Shown: piece after piece, positions 1-7,698 of the stretch
Numbering within the stretch: the first letter of the stretch is position 1
How the letters are laid out: each line of letters begins with the position of its first letter
NCBI GenBank assembly: GCA_040387375.1
Contig: JAZKDW010000044.1
Coordinates: 1 to 40,245 of the forward strand
Reading direction: 5' to 3'
Source of the DNA: JAZKDW01 sp040387375
Lineage (GTDB): Bacteria; Pseudomonadota; Gammaproteobacteria; Burkholderiales; Burkholderiaceae_D
DNA length: 40,245 nt
Made by a program: the position numbers and the translations under genes
The notes under the pieces: generated by a model
What the model saw: the letters and a program-made list of their open reading frames with translations, nothing else
What the model was told of the DNA's origin: nothing
Database searches by the model: none

Positions 1-60
1 TCACTGCCGGCAAGTCGCATCAGTGAGCTCTTTCCGCATCGCTGGACGCCAGAGACATAA
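1..60 (+). CDS. IS66-family transposase (TnpC), C-terminal end only
   Basis: Frame 1 is open from the window edge to a TAA at 58-60 and reads SLPASRISELFPHRWTPET. The pattern 'lpasRi.eLLPhrW' is typical of the very C-terminus of IS66 TnpC transposases (IS66_C region). Only 19 codons are visible, so whether the gene is intact cannot be told. A 41-codon open stretch on the opposite strand (1-125) overlaps it and is treated as a shadow because it has no start codon and the inverted repeat favours the plus-strand reading. Confidence 0.6.
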   Translation, partial: SLPASRISELFPHRWTPET

Positions 61-109
61 TCTTCGTCGTCAAAATTATTCCGTCCGGATGTGATTGTCG
101 GATGCTTAC
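1..109 (+). mobile_element. Right end of an IS66-family insertion sequence
   Basis: The first 60 bases encode the last residues of an IS66-type transposase (see the partial CDS). About 50 bases after its stop comes GATGCTTAC; on the opposite strand this reads GTAAGCATCCGACAATC (93-109), and GTAAGC is the usual start of IS66-family terminal inverted repeats. The element would therefore end at 109, with 110-117 as the candidate 8-bp target duplication. The rest of the element lies outside the window, so the other repeat and the duplication cannot be compared. The assignment is from motif memory, not a search. Confidence 0.65.
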
Positions 110-403
110 GATGCTGCTTAGTCTTTTACTTTGAATTAGAACATGATTTGAAAGCGCTGCAACTGCGGTGCCTACAGTTCCGCGGCATAACACTATTTAT
201 AAGATCCTTGTGACTACCCTCGTTGAGGGAGCCACAATTCTAGGCGGGGTAAAAGACGATTGGACGTTGGGATGTAAATCGGTAGTTGTCAACGAAGCCG
301 GCTTCCGTAAGTGGGCATTGAAAGGCTTGGGCCAGGTACCTCGAAAGTGGCCCGCCCGGTTCTTAGGGGGCGGTTTTGCAGTAATGCGCTGCTGCTACCC
401 GAC
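110..403 (+). mobile_element. Group II intron, truncated 3' part
   Basis: Bases 329-403 fold as group II intron domains V and VI and end in CTACCCGAC. The sequence between the IS66 end (109) and domain V has no recognisable intron-encoded reverse transcriptase, so only the tail of the intron remains, presumably cut by the IS66 insertion. The intron would lie on the plus strand and end ten bases from the stop codon of the convergent glycosyltransferase gene. A 79-codon plus-strand open frame (168-407) runs through the RNA domains and is regarded as non-coding. Confidence 0.5.
329..403 (+). ncRNA. Group II intron domains V-VI
   Basis: Bases 329-362 form a 34-nt hairpin. The ends pair (GGGCC with GGTTC), a GAAA tetraloop sits at hairpin positions 15-18, and the lower stem continues as GGT with GCC; length and loop position match canonical domain V. 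The usual AGC catalytic triad reads GGC, and there are an A-C and a T-T mismatch, so it may be degenerate. TTA and a GGGGGCGG...CTACCC hairpin follow as domain VI. The A at 397 lies 7 bases before the predicted 3' splice site after 403, where the branch-point A is expected. Confidence 0.5.
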
Positions 404-412
404 ATAGGGGTA

Positions 413-1408
413 TTATTCGCGCTTAAAAATCCTTATTGGAAATAATGTACTACGCAGCGCAGCGTAACATAACCGCCTTACACAAATCGAAGGTTGAAAT
501 GCCTTACTCCAACGTCGGTAAATCTTAATTGCTGCAAATGTCGCTTTCAGTCCTGTCCTACTAGACCAATAAAGTAGGTCATCTACCCTGGTAGATAATT
601 CATTAAGCAACAAATTTTTCTCTCGACTCCCTTCAGGAAATAAATTTTGATTGATTATGCTTTCCAATGCCTTTATGGAGTAAGTGGTGTGCAATATGCT
701 ATTCCTGCCATTCGTGCTATTCGAAACATTAACTCCAGTCCGGTATATATTGCAGCTTATTTCATCAATGAAAATTGTCTTGTCGATGGAAGCAAGAAAA
801 ATAAACATTGCCCGATCTTCTGCGTACTTAAGCGACTCATCAAAAAAAATAGGTGTCCCGTCTATTATGCGTGGAAACATACATACGCTAGGATTAATAA
901 AATTTCCCTTAATTAAATCATTGAACAATGTTAAGCTCATTACGCTAGCTTGAGATTCACTGGATAGCCCGCAATGTGACCGCGCTATTTTACGAAAGTC
1001 TGGTAAATGATTTTCGCTAAAGGCGAGTTCAGGCGTATCAAATACCCTTTGTATAGCCCCAAATAATAACGTCGCATCTGGGAAAAGCGCCGCTGCATTG
1101 AAAAGGTTGGCGATATGGTTTGGTAAAAATTCGTCGTCAGCATCAAGGAAAGCGACATATTTTGATTTCGCGGCTAGCATTCCAAAATTTCGTGCAGACG
1201 ATACGCCTCCATTTTTTTTCTGTAAAACTATAAAAGTGGTTTTTGCGGAAAGCGGATGAGACTTGACTATTTCGTAAGTATCATCTATGGATCCGTCATC
1301 TACAAGTATCACCTCTGAAGGTAATAGCGTTTGGCGGACAATGCTGTCTAATGTGCGGGTTATTAGCTTTGCGCCGTTATACACCGGAATAATTACACTG
1401 ATTGTCAT
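413..1408 (-). CDS. Family 2 glycosyltransferase (GT-A fold)
   Basis: This 331-residue protein probably transfers a sugar from a nucleotide donor to the lipid-linked repeat unit at the inner face of the membrane. It opens directly with the GT2 signature VIIPVYN (residues 5-11), followed by DDGS (37-40), GGVSSARNFG (67-76) and the metal-binding DADD (89-92). The C-terminal half is divergent and carries no recognised domain, so donor and acceptor are unknown. The start is the ATG at 1408 with GAGTGAA upstream. The gene is noticeably AT-richer than the core operon and lies next to IS66 and group II intron debris, which suggests acquisition. It is separated from the next minus-strand gene by a repeat element and a gene remnant. 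Confidence 0.88.
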   Translation of the reverse strand: MTISVIIPVYNGAKLITRTLDSIVRQTLLPSEVILVDDGSIDDTYEIVKSHPLSAKTTFIVLQKKNGGVSSARNFGMLAAKSKYVAFLDADDEFLPNHIANLFNAAALFPDATLLFGAIQRVFDTPELAFSENHLPDFRKIARSHCGLSSESQASVMSLTLFNDLIKGNFINPSVCMFPRIIDGTPIFFDESLKYAEDRAMFIFLASIDKTIFIDEISCNIYRTGVNVSNSTNGRNSILHTTYSIKALESIINQNLFPEGSREKNLLLNELSTRVDDLLYWSSRTGLKATFAAIKIYRRWSKAFQPSICVRRLCYAALRSTLFPIRIFKRE

Positions 1409-1502
1409 AATTCATTCACTCAATTTGATTTTTCTTCTAATTAATTTGTAAATATCAATATCGAAATTTTTAGAAATAAAAAAATAACTACGTACCGTTT
1501 TA

Positions 1503-1684
1503 CTACTGCTGCATCGCTCTTGAATACCGTTCTGTTCCTATCTCGGCAGGAACATCGCTAGTGCAGCGCTCTGATTCTTTAAAAAACTTCCGAATATTTT
1601 TTTCCAAGTAAATGATCCTTGCATCAACCTCTTTATGGGGTAATGCCATATTTACCGGTGCTAAGTACCCGGCCGGAATAAATT
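1503..1684 (-). pseudogene. C-terminal remnant of an unidentified protein, running into an inverted-repeat element
   Basis: On the minus strand a frame is open from inside the repeat element to a TAG at 1503-1505. Its 3' part reads like a soluble protein tail: ALPHKEVDARIIYLEKNIRK, then a short charged stretch ending RYSRAMQQ. The first ATG is at 1649 (48 codons) and has no clear ribosome binding site. Upstream the frame continues as FIPAGYLAPVN across the left arm of the element. It may be the 3' end of a gene whose 5' part was lost, a tiny intact gene, or chance. I do not recognise the family. Confidence 0.4.
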
Positions 1685-1830
1685 GTGAGTGTCTGCAGGC
1701 CTGACCGGTGCGCTGCGGCGTTACCCGGCCCTTGCAGTGCTAGCACTGCGACGGCCCGCGCGCCTTGCATCCCATCCGGCCAGGACCGTATCCATCTCCC
1801 AATTTATTCCGGCCGGGTATCGGTACTTAG
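1661..1830. repeat. Small GC-rich element with terminal inverted repeats (MITE-like)
   Basis: The arms TACCCGGCCGGAATAAATT (1666-1684) and AATTTATTCCGGCCGGGTA (1801-1819) are perfect 19-base inverted repeats. The pairing resumes outside them as CTAAGTACC (1661-1669) with GGTACTTAG (1822-1830) after a 5-base insertion on the right. The interior is much more GC-rich than its surroundings, contains a perfect 16-base palindrome GCAGTGCTAGCACTGC (1734-1749), and has no open frame. The right arm overlaps the stop region of the upstream glycosyltransferase gene. It looks like a non-autonomous mobile or extragenic palindromic element; no second copy is in the window. Confidence 0.6.
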
Positions 1831-3068
1831 ATCATCGCGAAGCCGAGAGCCTTAACGCATGATTCGAATGAATAGCGTTCGATCACGAGCTTACGAGCTT
1901 TCTCGACCATTCCGTTCGCGTAGGCGCTATCTTGCAAAACACGAGTCAGGGCATCAGTGAAAGTCTGCGCGGTATCCGCCAATAGAAATTCTTCACCGTC
2001 TTCGGCTTGAATGCCTTCAGCACCAATTCGGGTAGACAAAACAAGACGTCCATACCCAAATGCTTCTAAAATCTTAATTCTTGTACCGCTGCCAGCGCGA
2101 ATAGGAACCACGACAAAGTGGGCGTCTGCGTAATATGGCATCACGTCAGGCACATCAGAGAAGAGATCGAACTCCCCCTCCGTGCTTCTTTTGCACATCC
2201 ACGACGGAGGTTGTTTTCCAACTACGCACAGACGTACCAATCCAGGCCCAAGTCGCCTGTCTATTTCTGGGAGTATTTCGGAAAGCAACCAACGAATGGC
2301 GTCTTCGTTTGGAGGGTAATTCAAAGTCCCGACGAACAACAGTCGGGTAACCTCGTTTTTTGAGTGTGGCGGCAACTGTGCACTGAGTCGAATAGTATTC
2401 GGTACAACATGAATTTTTCCTTTACCTAGCCGCCTCTCTAGTATCTCTTTATCTTGGTCGGAACAAATCAAGAGGCGATCCATCTTGCGAAATGCTCGGG
2501 CCTCGGCCATGGCCAATTTCCTAGATTCTAACCTTTCAAGAAAATAAAAGATTTTCCCTAGTGTCGCCATGCCGGCAATCTCAATTTGGCGTGCGAGCGA
2601 CAGGGATTCAATATCGTCCATATCGAGAATCGCCTGCTTTGTTTTCAAAGCCAATTTACTTTCTATCGCATTCCAAACTGGCATCATATGCAACCTTGAA
2701 ACCAATACGGAATCAAACTGTTGATCTCGGAACGACCCCAGGCTTTCAACGATTGTATCTACCGGCCAAATGGCAACGTTTTTAGGCTCTCTGCTCGCCA
2801 GACGTTGAAACACCTCTTTCGAGGTAATTTTCGAGCGAGGCGTCTCCACCTTAGTAGCGACATTACATACAACCACATTTGCACATCTCGACCGCCAGTA
2901 TTCATTGATAGCCGAATTCGTAATAGCGGGATCAGTCGACACAATGAGTAGTGTTACTTGATGATCTTCGCATAATGCATCGACCAAACTTCCAAGCCGC
3001 ATCGCCAATCCGTGCCCTGTCAAGAGGGGAATGGTTTTTGATATTACAAGGACTTTTTTAGTCGTCAT
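1827..3068 (-). CDS. Family 4 glycosyltransferase (GT-B fold)
   Basis: This protein of about 413 residues should act at the cytoplasmic face in repeat-unit assembly. The N-terminal half begins MTTKKVLVISKTIPLLTGHG, a GT-B acceptor-domain start. The C-terminal half has LLFVGTLNYPPNEDAIRWL (about residues 244-262) and the donor-binding segment GSGTRIKILEAFGYGRLVLS (about 327-346), with the usual E in ILEAFG. The ATG at 3068 is chosen over the TTG one codon upstream. The Shine-Dalgarno sequence is weak (AAAGAA). The stop overlaps the right arm of the repeat element. Base composition is lower in GC than the core operon, and no associated promoter is obvious. Sugar specificity cannot be read from the sequence. 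Confidence 0.87.
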   Translation of the reverse strand: MTTKKVLVISKTIPLLTGHGLAMRLGSLVDALCEDHQVTLLIVSTDPAITNSAINEYWRSRCANVVVCNVATKVETPRSKITSKEVFQRLASREPKNVAIWPVDTIVESLGSFRDQQFDSVLVSRLHMMPVWNAIESKLALKTKQAILDMDDIESLSLARQIEIAGMATLGKIFYFLERLESRKLAMAEARAFRKMDRLLICSDQDKEILERRLGKGKIHVVPNTIRLSAQLPPHSKNEVTRLLFVGTLNYPPNEDAIRWLLSEILPEIDRRLGPGLVRLCVVGKQPPSWMCKRSTEGEFDLFSDVPDVMPYYADAHFVVVPIRAGSGTRIKILEAFGYGRLVLSTRIGAEGIQAEDGEEFLLADTAQTFTDALTRVLQDSAYANGMVEKARKLVIERYSFESCVKALGFAMI

Positions 3069-3267
3069 CAAATATTCTTTTTAATTTTAGTGCCGTAAAT
3101 GAGCGAGTGTCCGCAAGTTAGAGATTTCGCGCTAATCAGTATGGACGATTACATTGCGGTCAATGATTTTGATCAACTAATAGATTTTCCATTCGGAGTT
3201 TGAGTTTCAGATGTTGGAGTTCTCAACACGATAACTATTCCACTGCCATCTTGTTAAATGGTGCTAT

Positions 3268-3492
3268 TTATATAGATTTCTTGATTTCTGGCGAGGTTTC
3301 TACTCGATTATCTTTTTCAATGCGCATCGTAATCCGAAGCCGGCTTAAATTCGGCTGTCCATTCCACTTCGCACCATCTCTCCAGTACCAACCATTCCGA
3401 TGGCGGGTTTTCAAAAAATTACGTAATAGTTGAATGGTTAATCTGCCGCTTGAATTAAGAAGATAAGCAACGATTAGGATTAAGTTGCGTAT
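3268..3492 (-). pseudogene. Possible remnant of an unidentified gene
   Basis: Within the 820-bp gap 3072-3890, one minus-strand frame stays open for 74 codons and ends with TAA at 3268-3270. It reads with a protein-like composition, including NGWYWRDGAKWNGQPNLSRL and a charged tail ending EIKKSI. It has no ATG in its first half and no ribosome binding site, and a TGA precedes it at 3493-3495, so if real it is a 3' fragment. An overlapping minus frame also looks protein-like (ENPPSEWLVLERW), which lowers confidence. The family is not recognised. Confidence 0.3.
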
Positions 3493-3634
3493 TCAATTTG
3501 CGCGTTCCTCTGTCGAGTCGAATACGTAAAATAACCTGTAAAGATAATGCATTTATTTTCCCTAGTTATTCTTTTGACTAATGTGCTCAATAACTATATT
3601 TGGAATTGCAGATCAGAAATTTTATTCGAATAAT

Positions 3635-3666
3635 ACCTTAAGTTTCTTAAAAAAGAGACTTAAGGT
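3635..3666. other. Stem-loop in the AT-rich gap 3072-3890
   Basis: ACCTTAAGTTTC and GAGACTTAAGGT form a 12-base inverted repeat with one G-T pair around an 8-base loop. It lies about 225 bases after the stop of the flippase gene and could end the long minus-strand operon, but there is no clear T-run on that strand. Apart from this and the possible remnant at 3268-3492, nothing is seen in the gap. Confidence 0.4.
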
Positions 3667-3890
3667 AGGAAATTAAAAATTTTTGTTTTCAACTACCGTT
3701 GTTTTGCTTTGTTGAACAGCAAATTCCAGATCTAGACATAACAATAAATACGATTGCCTCGTTATGTCTTATATGTAAAAAGCAGTCTCAGCGCTGAATC
3801 GGATGAAGCCTAGGTATAGAAAATAGTGTTTTTCTAACGGCTTTGCACTTAACATGCGAAATCTTGCATACCGATTCCCATGGCCATAAT

Positions 3891-5342
3891 CTATCTTGAA
3901 AAATAGCGCAACCGTACAGAATGTAACGCAGACATCAAATGCGGCGACAATGAATGACGCGTTACAGCCATTCCGGCAATCCACCCGATCGCAGCCCCAA
4001 AGCCGCCAATCATCAGCGGCAGCCACGGACGTGATGCACTATCCTGCCAGAAAATATTTACAGCCAAGGGTACGATGATCGTGCTTATGGTCACCAAGGC
4101 ACTCTTGCCGCACCCGCGGACCACGTCAAACAAGCCAACATTAATCGTTTTGTGCAGGTACCACGAAACGATGATCAGCGTAATAAACTCCGAAAGAATG
4201 ATCGCGATTGCAACGAATATCAATCCAAAGTAGGAAGCGATCAAGACAGCCGCAATGCGGAAAGGTTGTGCAATCAGCTGGGAATAGGTCGAGTTCCGTA
4301 CTTGGCCATTGGCCACCATTACATGGCTGGCGAACATCGATATTGATGACACTGCGCCGGCGATGCAAAGCAATTCGACGATCGGAACGGATGCGTCCCA
4401 CTGCTGGCCGTACAGGGTCCGTACTATCGGATAAGCAAGCAGCATCATCGTTGCGAAAAACGGCCACGTAAGCACGGTAAGATACTTTACCGATGCAAGA
4501 TAAGGTTCAGCAAGGTCGCTTCCCTCCCGCCGCAGGCGGGCAAAATAAGGAAGAATCAAAGGTAGAAGCCCATCAGTTAACAATCTCGTAAATAACTGCA
4601 CGAGTCCGTTGGCGCGGCTAAGGTAACCTACGGATGTCATGTCCATTATTTTGCCGACGATCAGGTCCGGTGCGTTGGTGCCCGCGGTGTTGGCTGCGTT
4701 TCCCAAGCTTGCCACACTGCCGAACGACAGGACTTTCTTGATATTCTTGAAGTGAGGGAGCCATGGCATCCCGGATGGTCGCAACAGGCTCGCAATAATG
4801 CCAATCGAAAGAATCCCGGCAAAATTTGCACCCGCCAGACTCAGCGCGCCAAATCCATACATGGCCAGCGATATCGCAACCGCTACATGGCAAAGCGTAC
4901 TGCCAATGCGCATCACGAAGATCTTTTTAAGCTGCATCTCCCGTCGAAACAAGGCGTTATTAATTGCGCCAAACGGAGAAATGGCAAAACTTGCGGCCAT
5001 CACCCAGAGGATTTTTTGTATTTCAGGTTTGCCATAGAAGCGGGCTACAATCCCGCTGCTCAATAGCAATATCAAGGCGACGCTCAATGCCAGGATGATG
5101 GCCACTCCCATCGCGGAGCGAATCTTTTCAGTGGTGAGTTCCCGCTCTTGAATGACGTACTGCGCTACACCAAAATCACGGAAAACATGAAGTACTGCCA
5201 TCAGGAATGCGGCAACCGAATAGGTGCCGATGTCAGTTGGCGTCAATATGCGGGCGAGTACCAGCACCGCCAGGAAATGAATGAAAACCTCGAGATATTG
5301 TCCCGCGAAGGATATCCCGATGGCCTTTTTTATATTAATCAT
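3891..5342 (-). CDS. Wzx-type oligosaccharide flippase (MOP superfamily)
   Basis: This 483-residue, strongly hydrophobic protein would flip the undecaprenyl-linked repeat unit across the inner membrane. The N-terminus (INIKKAIGISFAGQYLEVFI, then LARILTPTDIGTYSVAAFL) is characteristic of the polysaccharide transport (WzxC-like) family: a first helix, the L(A/G)P.DIG-type loop and a second helix. The conserved FRDFGVAQYVIQ segment and FRREMQLKKIF follow. About 12-14 membrane segments can be seen, which is the normal length for the family. It is the last gene of the 17-gene minus-strand run, with its ATG 13 bases after the stop of the deacetylase gene. In this setting it supplies the Wzx step that pairs with the O-antigen-ligase-like protein two genes upstream. 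Confidence 0.88.
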   Translation of the reverse strand: MINIKKAIGISFAGQYLEVFIHFLAVLVLARILTPTDIGTYSVAAFLMAVLHVFRDFGVAQYVIQERELTTEKIRSAMGVAIILALSVALILLLSSGIVARFYGKPEIQKILWVMAASFAISPFGAINNALFRREMQLKKIFVMRIGSTLCHVAVAISLAMYGFGALSLAGANFAGILSIGIIASLLRPSGMPWLPHFKNIKKVLSFGSVASLGNAANTAGTNAPDLIVGKIMDMTSVGYLSRANGLVQLFTRLLTDGLLPLILPYFARLRREGSDLAEPYLASVKYLTVLTWPFFATMMLLAYPIVRTLYGQQWDASVPIVELLCIAGAVSSISMFASHVMVANGQVRNSTYSQLIAQPFRIAAVLIASYFGLIFVAIAIILSEFITLIIVSWYLHKTINVGLFDVVRGCGKSALVTISTIIVPLAVNIFWQDSASRPWLPLMIGGFGAAIGWIAGMAVTRHSLSPHLMSALHSVRLRYFSR

Positions 5343-5355
5343 ACGAAACAGATTT

Positions 5356-6348
5356 CTATGTTGATTTTTGCGAGAACCAGCTCAACAGGCGAATGCCAAA
5401 TCTGAATGGCGTCGGATCCCAAGGCCTGCTGCGCGGAAGCTGAAAGGGATCGTTGTGATGTGTGGCTGCACCCTTGGCCGTGGTAAAGGCCGCAATATAA
5501 CCAGCCTCTTTTACCATCTGAATATGCCGTTCGTTGAAATCCCTGCCCAGCTTGCCATTAGGATAGGCAAAAAAGCGTAGTGGCTTGCCGATGATGTTTT
5601 CCAGATGCTGCTTGTTTCCAAATATTTCCTCTCGAGCGTTATCGTCATCAAGAGCGGAAAGAATGGGGTGGGATATCGTATGTCCGCCAATCTCGACATT
5701 GGATTGCGCGAGATTCACAATCATCTGCGGTGTCAGCATCAGCCCATGGGGCAATGCAATGCCGAACCGCTCTTCCAGATTTTGCACTATGCCGAGACGG
5801 GTATCGGGCGGCAGATATTTGATTTTTTCCATCAGGCTTCTGACGGTCTGTTCACGTTCACTCAAGGCTTCGAGCTGGTGGACACCCAATCCTATATCCG
5901 ACAGATCTATGGCGCCCGCCGGCAATTGCCGCATGACTTCCAGAATTCTGTCGTTCCACATATTGCTTTTGCTTATATAACCGGTCGTGACAAAAACGGT
6001 CGCGGGCAAGCCGAATTCCTTCAGGATCGGTAGCGCAAAATCGTGAATGGAGCGATAACCATCGTCAAAGGTTATACAAACAGCGCGCGGCGGTAGATTG
6101 TCTTCCGCTAGCGCCCGGACGGCATCATGAAGAGGCAGTACATTAAAACTGTCGGCCAGCAATTTCATTTGCCAGCGGAAGGTAACGACATCCGGTTCGG
6201 ACTGAAGCACGGGGTCGGGTGTCTTGAGCACTCGATGATAATTGATGATGCATAAGCGTCTCTCCCGCTTTTTGCCGGGCGCAAAACTATCTCCGACGAT
6301 GCGGATGAATCGAGCGCTCGGCCCCGTGGATCGTTTGTACGCTGTCAT
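5356..6348 (-). CDS. NodB-type polysaccharide deacetylase
   Basis: This 330-residue enzyme is predicted to remove N- or O-acetyl groups from the polysaccharide. The NodB fold is marked by ITFDDGYRS (92-100; FDDG at 94-97, with the catalytic base and a metal ligand) and by HTISH (223-227; the HxxxH metal ligands). INYHRV (35-40) is the usual first strand of this subfamily. No signal peptide or membrane helix is evident. The ATG at 6348 directly abuts the stop of the ligase gene (TAAATG), so translation is coupled. It differs from the second deacetylase of the operon (18460-19308), which is of the DUF3473 type. Its substrate is inferred from context only. Confidence 0.87.
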   Translation of the reverse strand: MTAYKRSTGPSARFIRIVGDSFAPGKKRERRLCIINYHRVLKTPDPVLQSEPDVVTFRWQMKLLADSFNVLPLHDAVRALAEDNLPPRAVCITFDDGYRSIHDFALPILKEFGLPATVFVTTGYISKSNMWNDRILEVMRQLPAGAIDLSDIGLGVHQLEALSEREQTVRSLMEKIKYLPPDTRLGIVQNLEERFGIALPHGLMLTPQMIVNLAQSNVEIGGHTISHPILSALDDDNAREEIFGNKQHLENIIGKPLRFFAYPNGKLGRDFNERHIQMVKEAGYIAAFTTAKGAATHHNDPFQLPRSRPWDPTPFRFGIRLLSWFSQKST

Positions 6349-7647
6349 TTAGCTTGGTTTCATCCCTGGTCTTGTCAATGGCGTAGTTGTCGGGAGAACA
6401 TTGCGCTTGTCAGGATTTAATTGGATAAGTACAAATTTTTGCAGGATGATCATCAAGGCGATAATGTCGTAGTACAAATCAAAATATGCCAGGGAAAGAA
6501 AAGCACCCCCGACCGCATAACCCACAATGCTCACCTGCAGCATCATCGCCAGATCAGCGGCCCATTTCAGTTCCGCATTACCCTTGCTTAAGTTCTTGAT
6601 ACGGGTGCCGGTGCGCCACACAAAAAGCATTAACAGGAGGAAGAGCAGTAACCCGATGAATCCATGATTTCCCATCACCTGAAAATAAATGCTGTGTGGT
6701 GCATGGACGTCAGTTGGAACTGGCGCATAGATCATGAACATGTCAGACGTAAAATTTCTGAAACCTCCGCCCAGGAATTTGTCTGATGCCACATTAAATG
6801 CAAAATGCCAGGCGTTAATCCGGCCCTGCGCGGAAGAATCGGTTTTGTATTCGCTGATGGTATCCATCCGGTCAAACCATTTGTCCGGCATGAACATCAG
6901 CACCAATGAAACCACGCCGATCAGGAACAGCGCGTTGCGCACCTTCTGGCCCCGTTTCAGCCACAGGAAAAACAGCATGGCACCGCCGGCAAGCAGGGCG
7001 CCGCGTGAATAAGTGCCGACAGCCGCGATCAATGTCATCAAGGCCAATCCTTTCAGGCCAAGCCGTACATACTTGTGCGTGGCATGCAGACTCAGATACC
7101 AGATGATGGGCAGCGTCGTGATCAGCGCCAAGGCTAGATCGTTGTTGTCCCGGATATTTGTGCCCGCCGGCCCGAATACGTTATTGGTGCCTCCTGATGC
7201 GACCGTAAAAATGCCACCCTTGAGTCCGTAAAATCCCAGCGATATCCCTAGCACCCATGCGAATGCGATGATGTCCTGCTTGGTGTTGAGCGCCATCATC
7301 GCGACGACCACCATCAGCAGCATCTTCATCGCCTGGCTCCAGTCGGCCCATGCCAGATCCGGCTTCATTGCGAAAAAAGTCGTCAGCGTGATCCACAGTG
7401 TAAAAAGGATCAGCGTGACTACAGTTGCATTCATTGGCAAACGCTTGGGATTTTTCGACATGGCCAGCGAAACCAGCGTCAGTCCCGCAGCGATCGCGGC
7501 AAATGGAAAATCATATGCGAACCCATAAGTCAGCCGATGCGGATTCATCAAACTGATCCATGTGAACAGCAGGACGCCAACCACCGGCCGCTTCGGAATA
7601 AAGGGCAAGATGCTGAAAATGAACAGGGTAAGCGCTATGTCACGCAT
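6349..7647 (-). CDS. O-antigen ligase-like membrane protein, XrtA system-associated (TIGR03097-like)
   Basis: This 432-residue polytopic membrane protein probably joins or polymerises lipid-linked glycans at the periplasmic side (Wzy/WaaL-type reaction) or acts as an O-glycosylation ligase. The N-terminus MRDIALTLFIFSILPFIPKR and WISLMNPHRLTYGFAYDFPF are the hallmark of the exosortase-A-associated ligase family. About ten to twelve membrane helices are visible, with a long periplasmic loop containing VPTDVHAPHSIYFQVMGNHG, which matches the conserved H-rich loop of O-antigen ligases. The ATG at 7647 is preferred to an in-frame TTG nine codons upstream, because family members start with MRDIALT. 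It sits 51 bases downstream of the CapK-like gene. Confidence 0.88.
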   Translation of the reverse strand: MRDIALTLFIFSILPFIPKRPVVGVLLFTWISLMNPHRLTYGFAYDFPFAAIAAGLTLVSLAMSKNPKRLPMNATVVTLILFTLWITLTTFFAMKPDLAWADWSQAMKMLLMVVVAMMALNTKQDIIAFAWVLGISLGFYGLKGGIFTVASGGTNNVFGPAGTNIRDNNDLALALITTLPIIWYLSLHATHKYVRLGLKGLALMTLIAAVGTYSRGALLAGGAMLFFLWLKRGQKVRNALFLIGVVSLVLMFMPDKWFDRMDTISEYKTDSSAQGRINAWHFAFNVASDKFLGGGFRNFTSDMFMIYAPVPTDVHAPHSIYFQVMGNHGFIGLLLFLLLMLFVWRTGTRIKNLSKGNAELKWAADLAMMLQVSIVGYAVGGAFLSLAYFDLYYDIIALMIILQKFVLIQLNPDKRNVLPTTTPLTRPGMKPS

Positions 7648-7698
7648 CGCAACCCCGCCTGACGCAACTGCCAAAGTACCCGATGTGCACCCTTGTCA

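Noticed and set aside
1..125. A 41-codon minus-strand open stretch running off the left edge
   Set aside because: There is no start codon; the plus strand gives an IS66 transposase end followed by its terminal repeat.
168..407. A 79-codon plus-strand frame near the left edge
   Set aside because: Its second half is the translation of group II intron domains V-VI, and it has no ribosome binding site.
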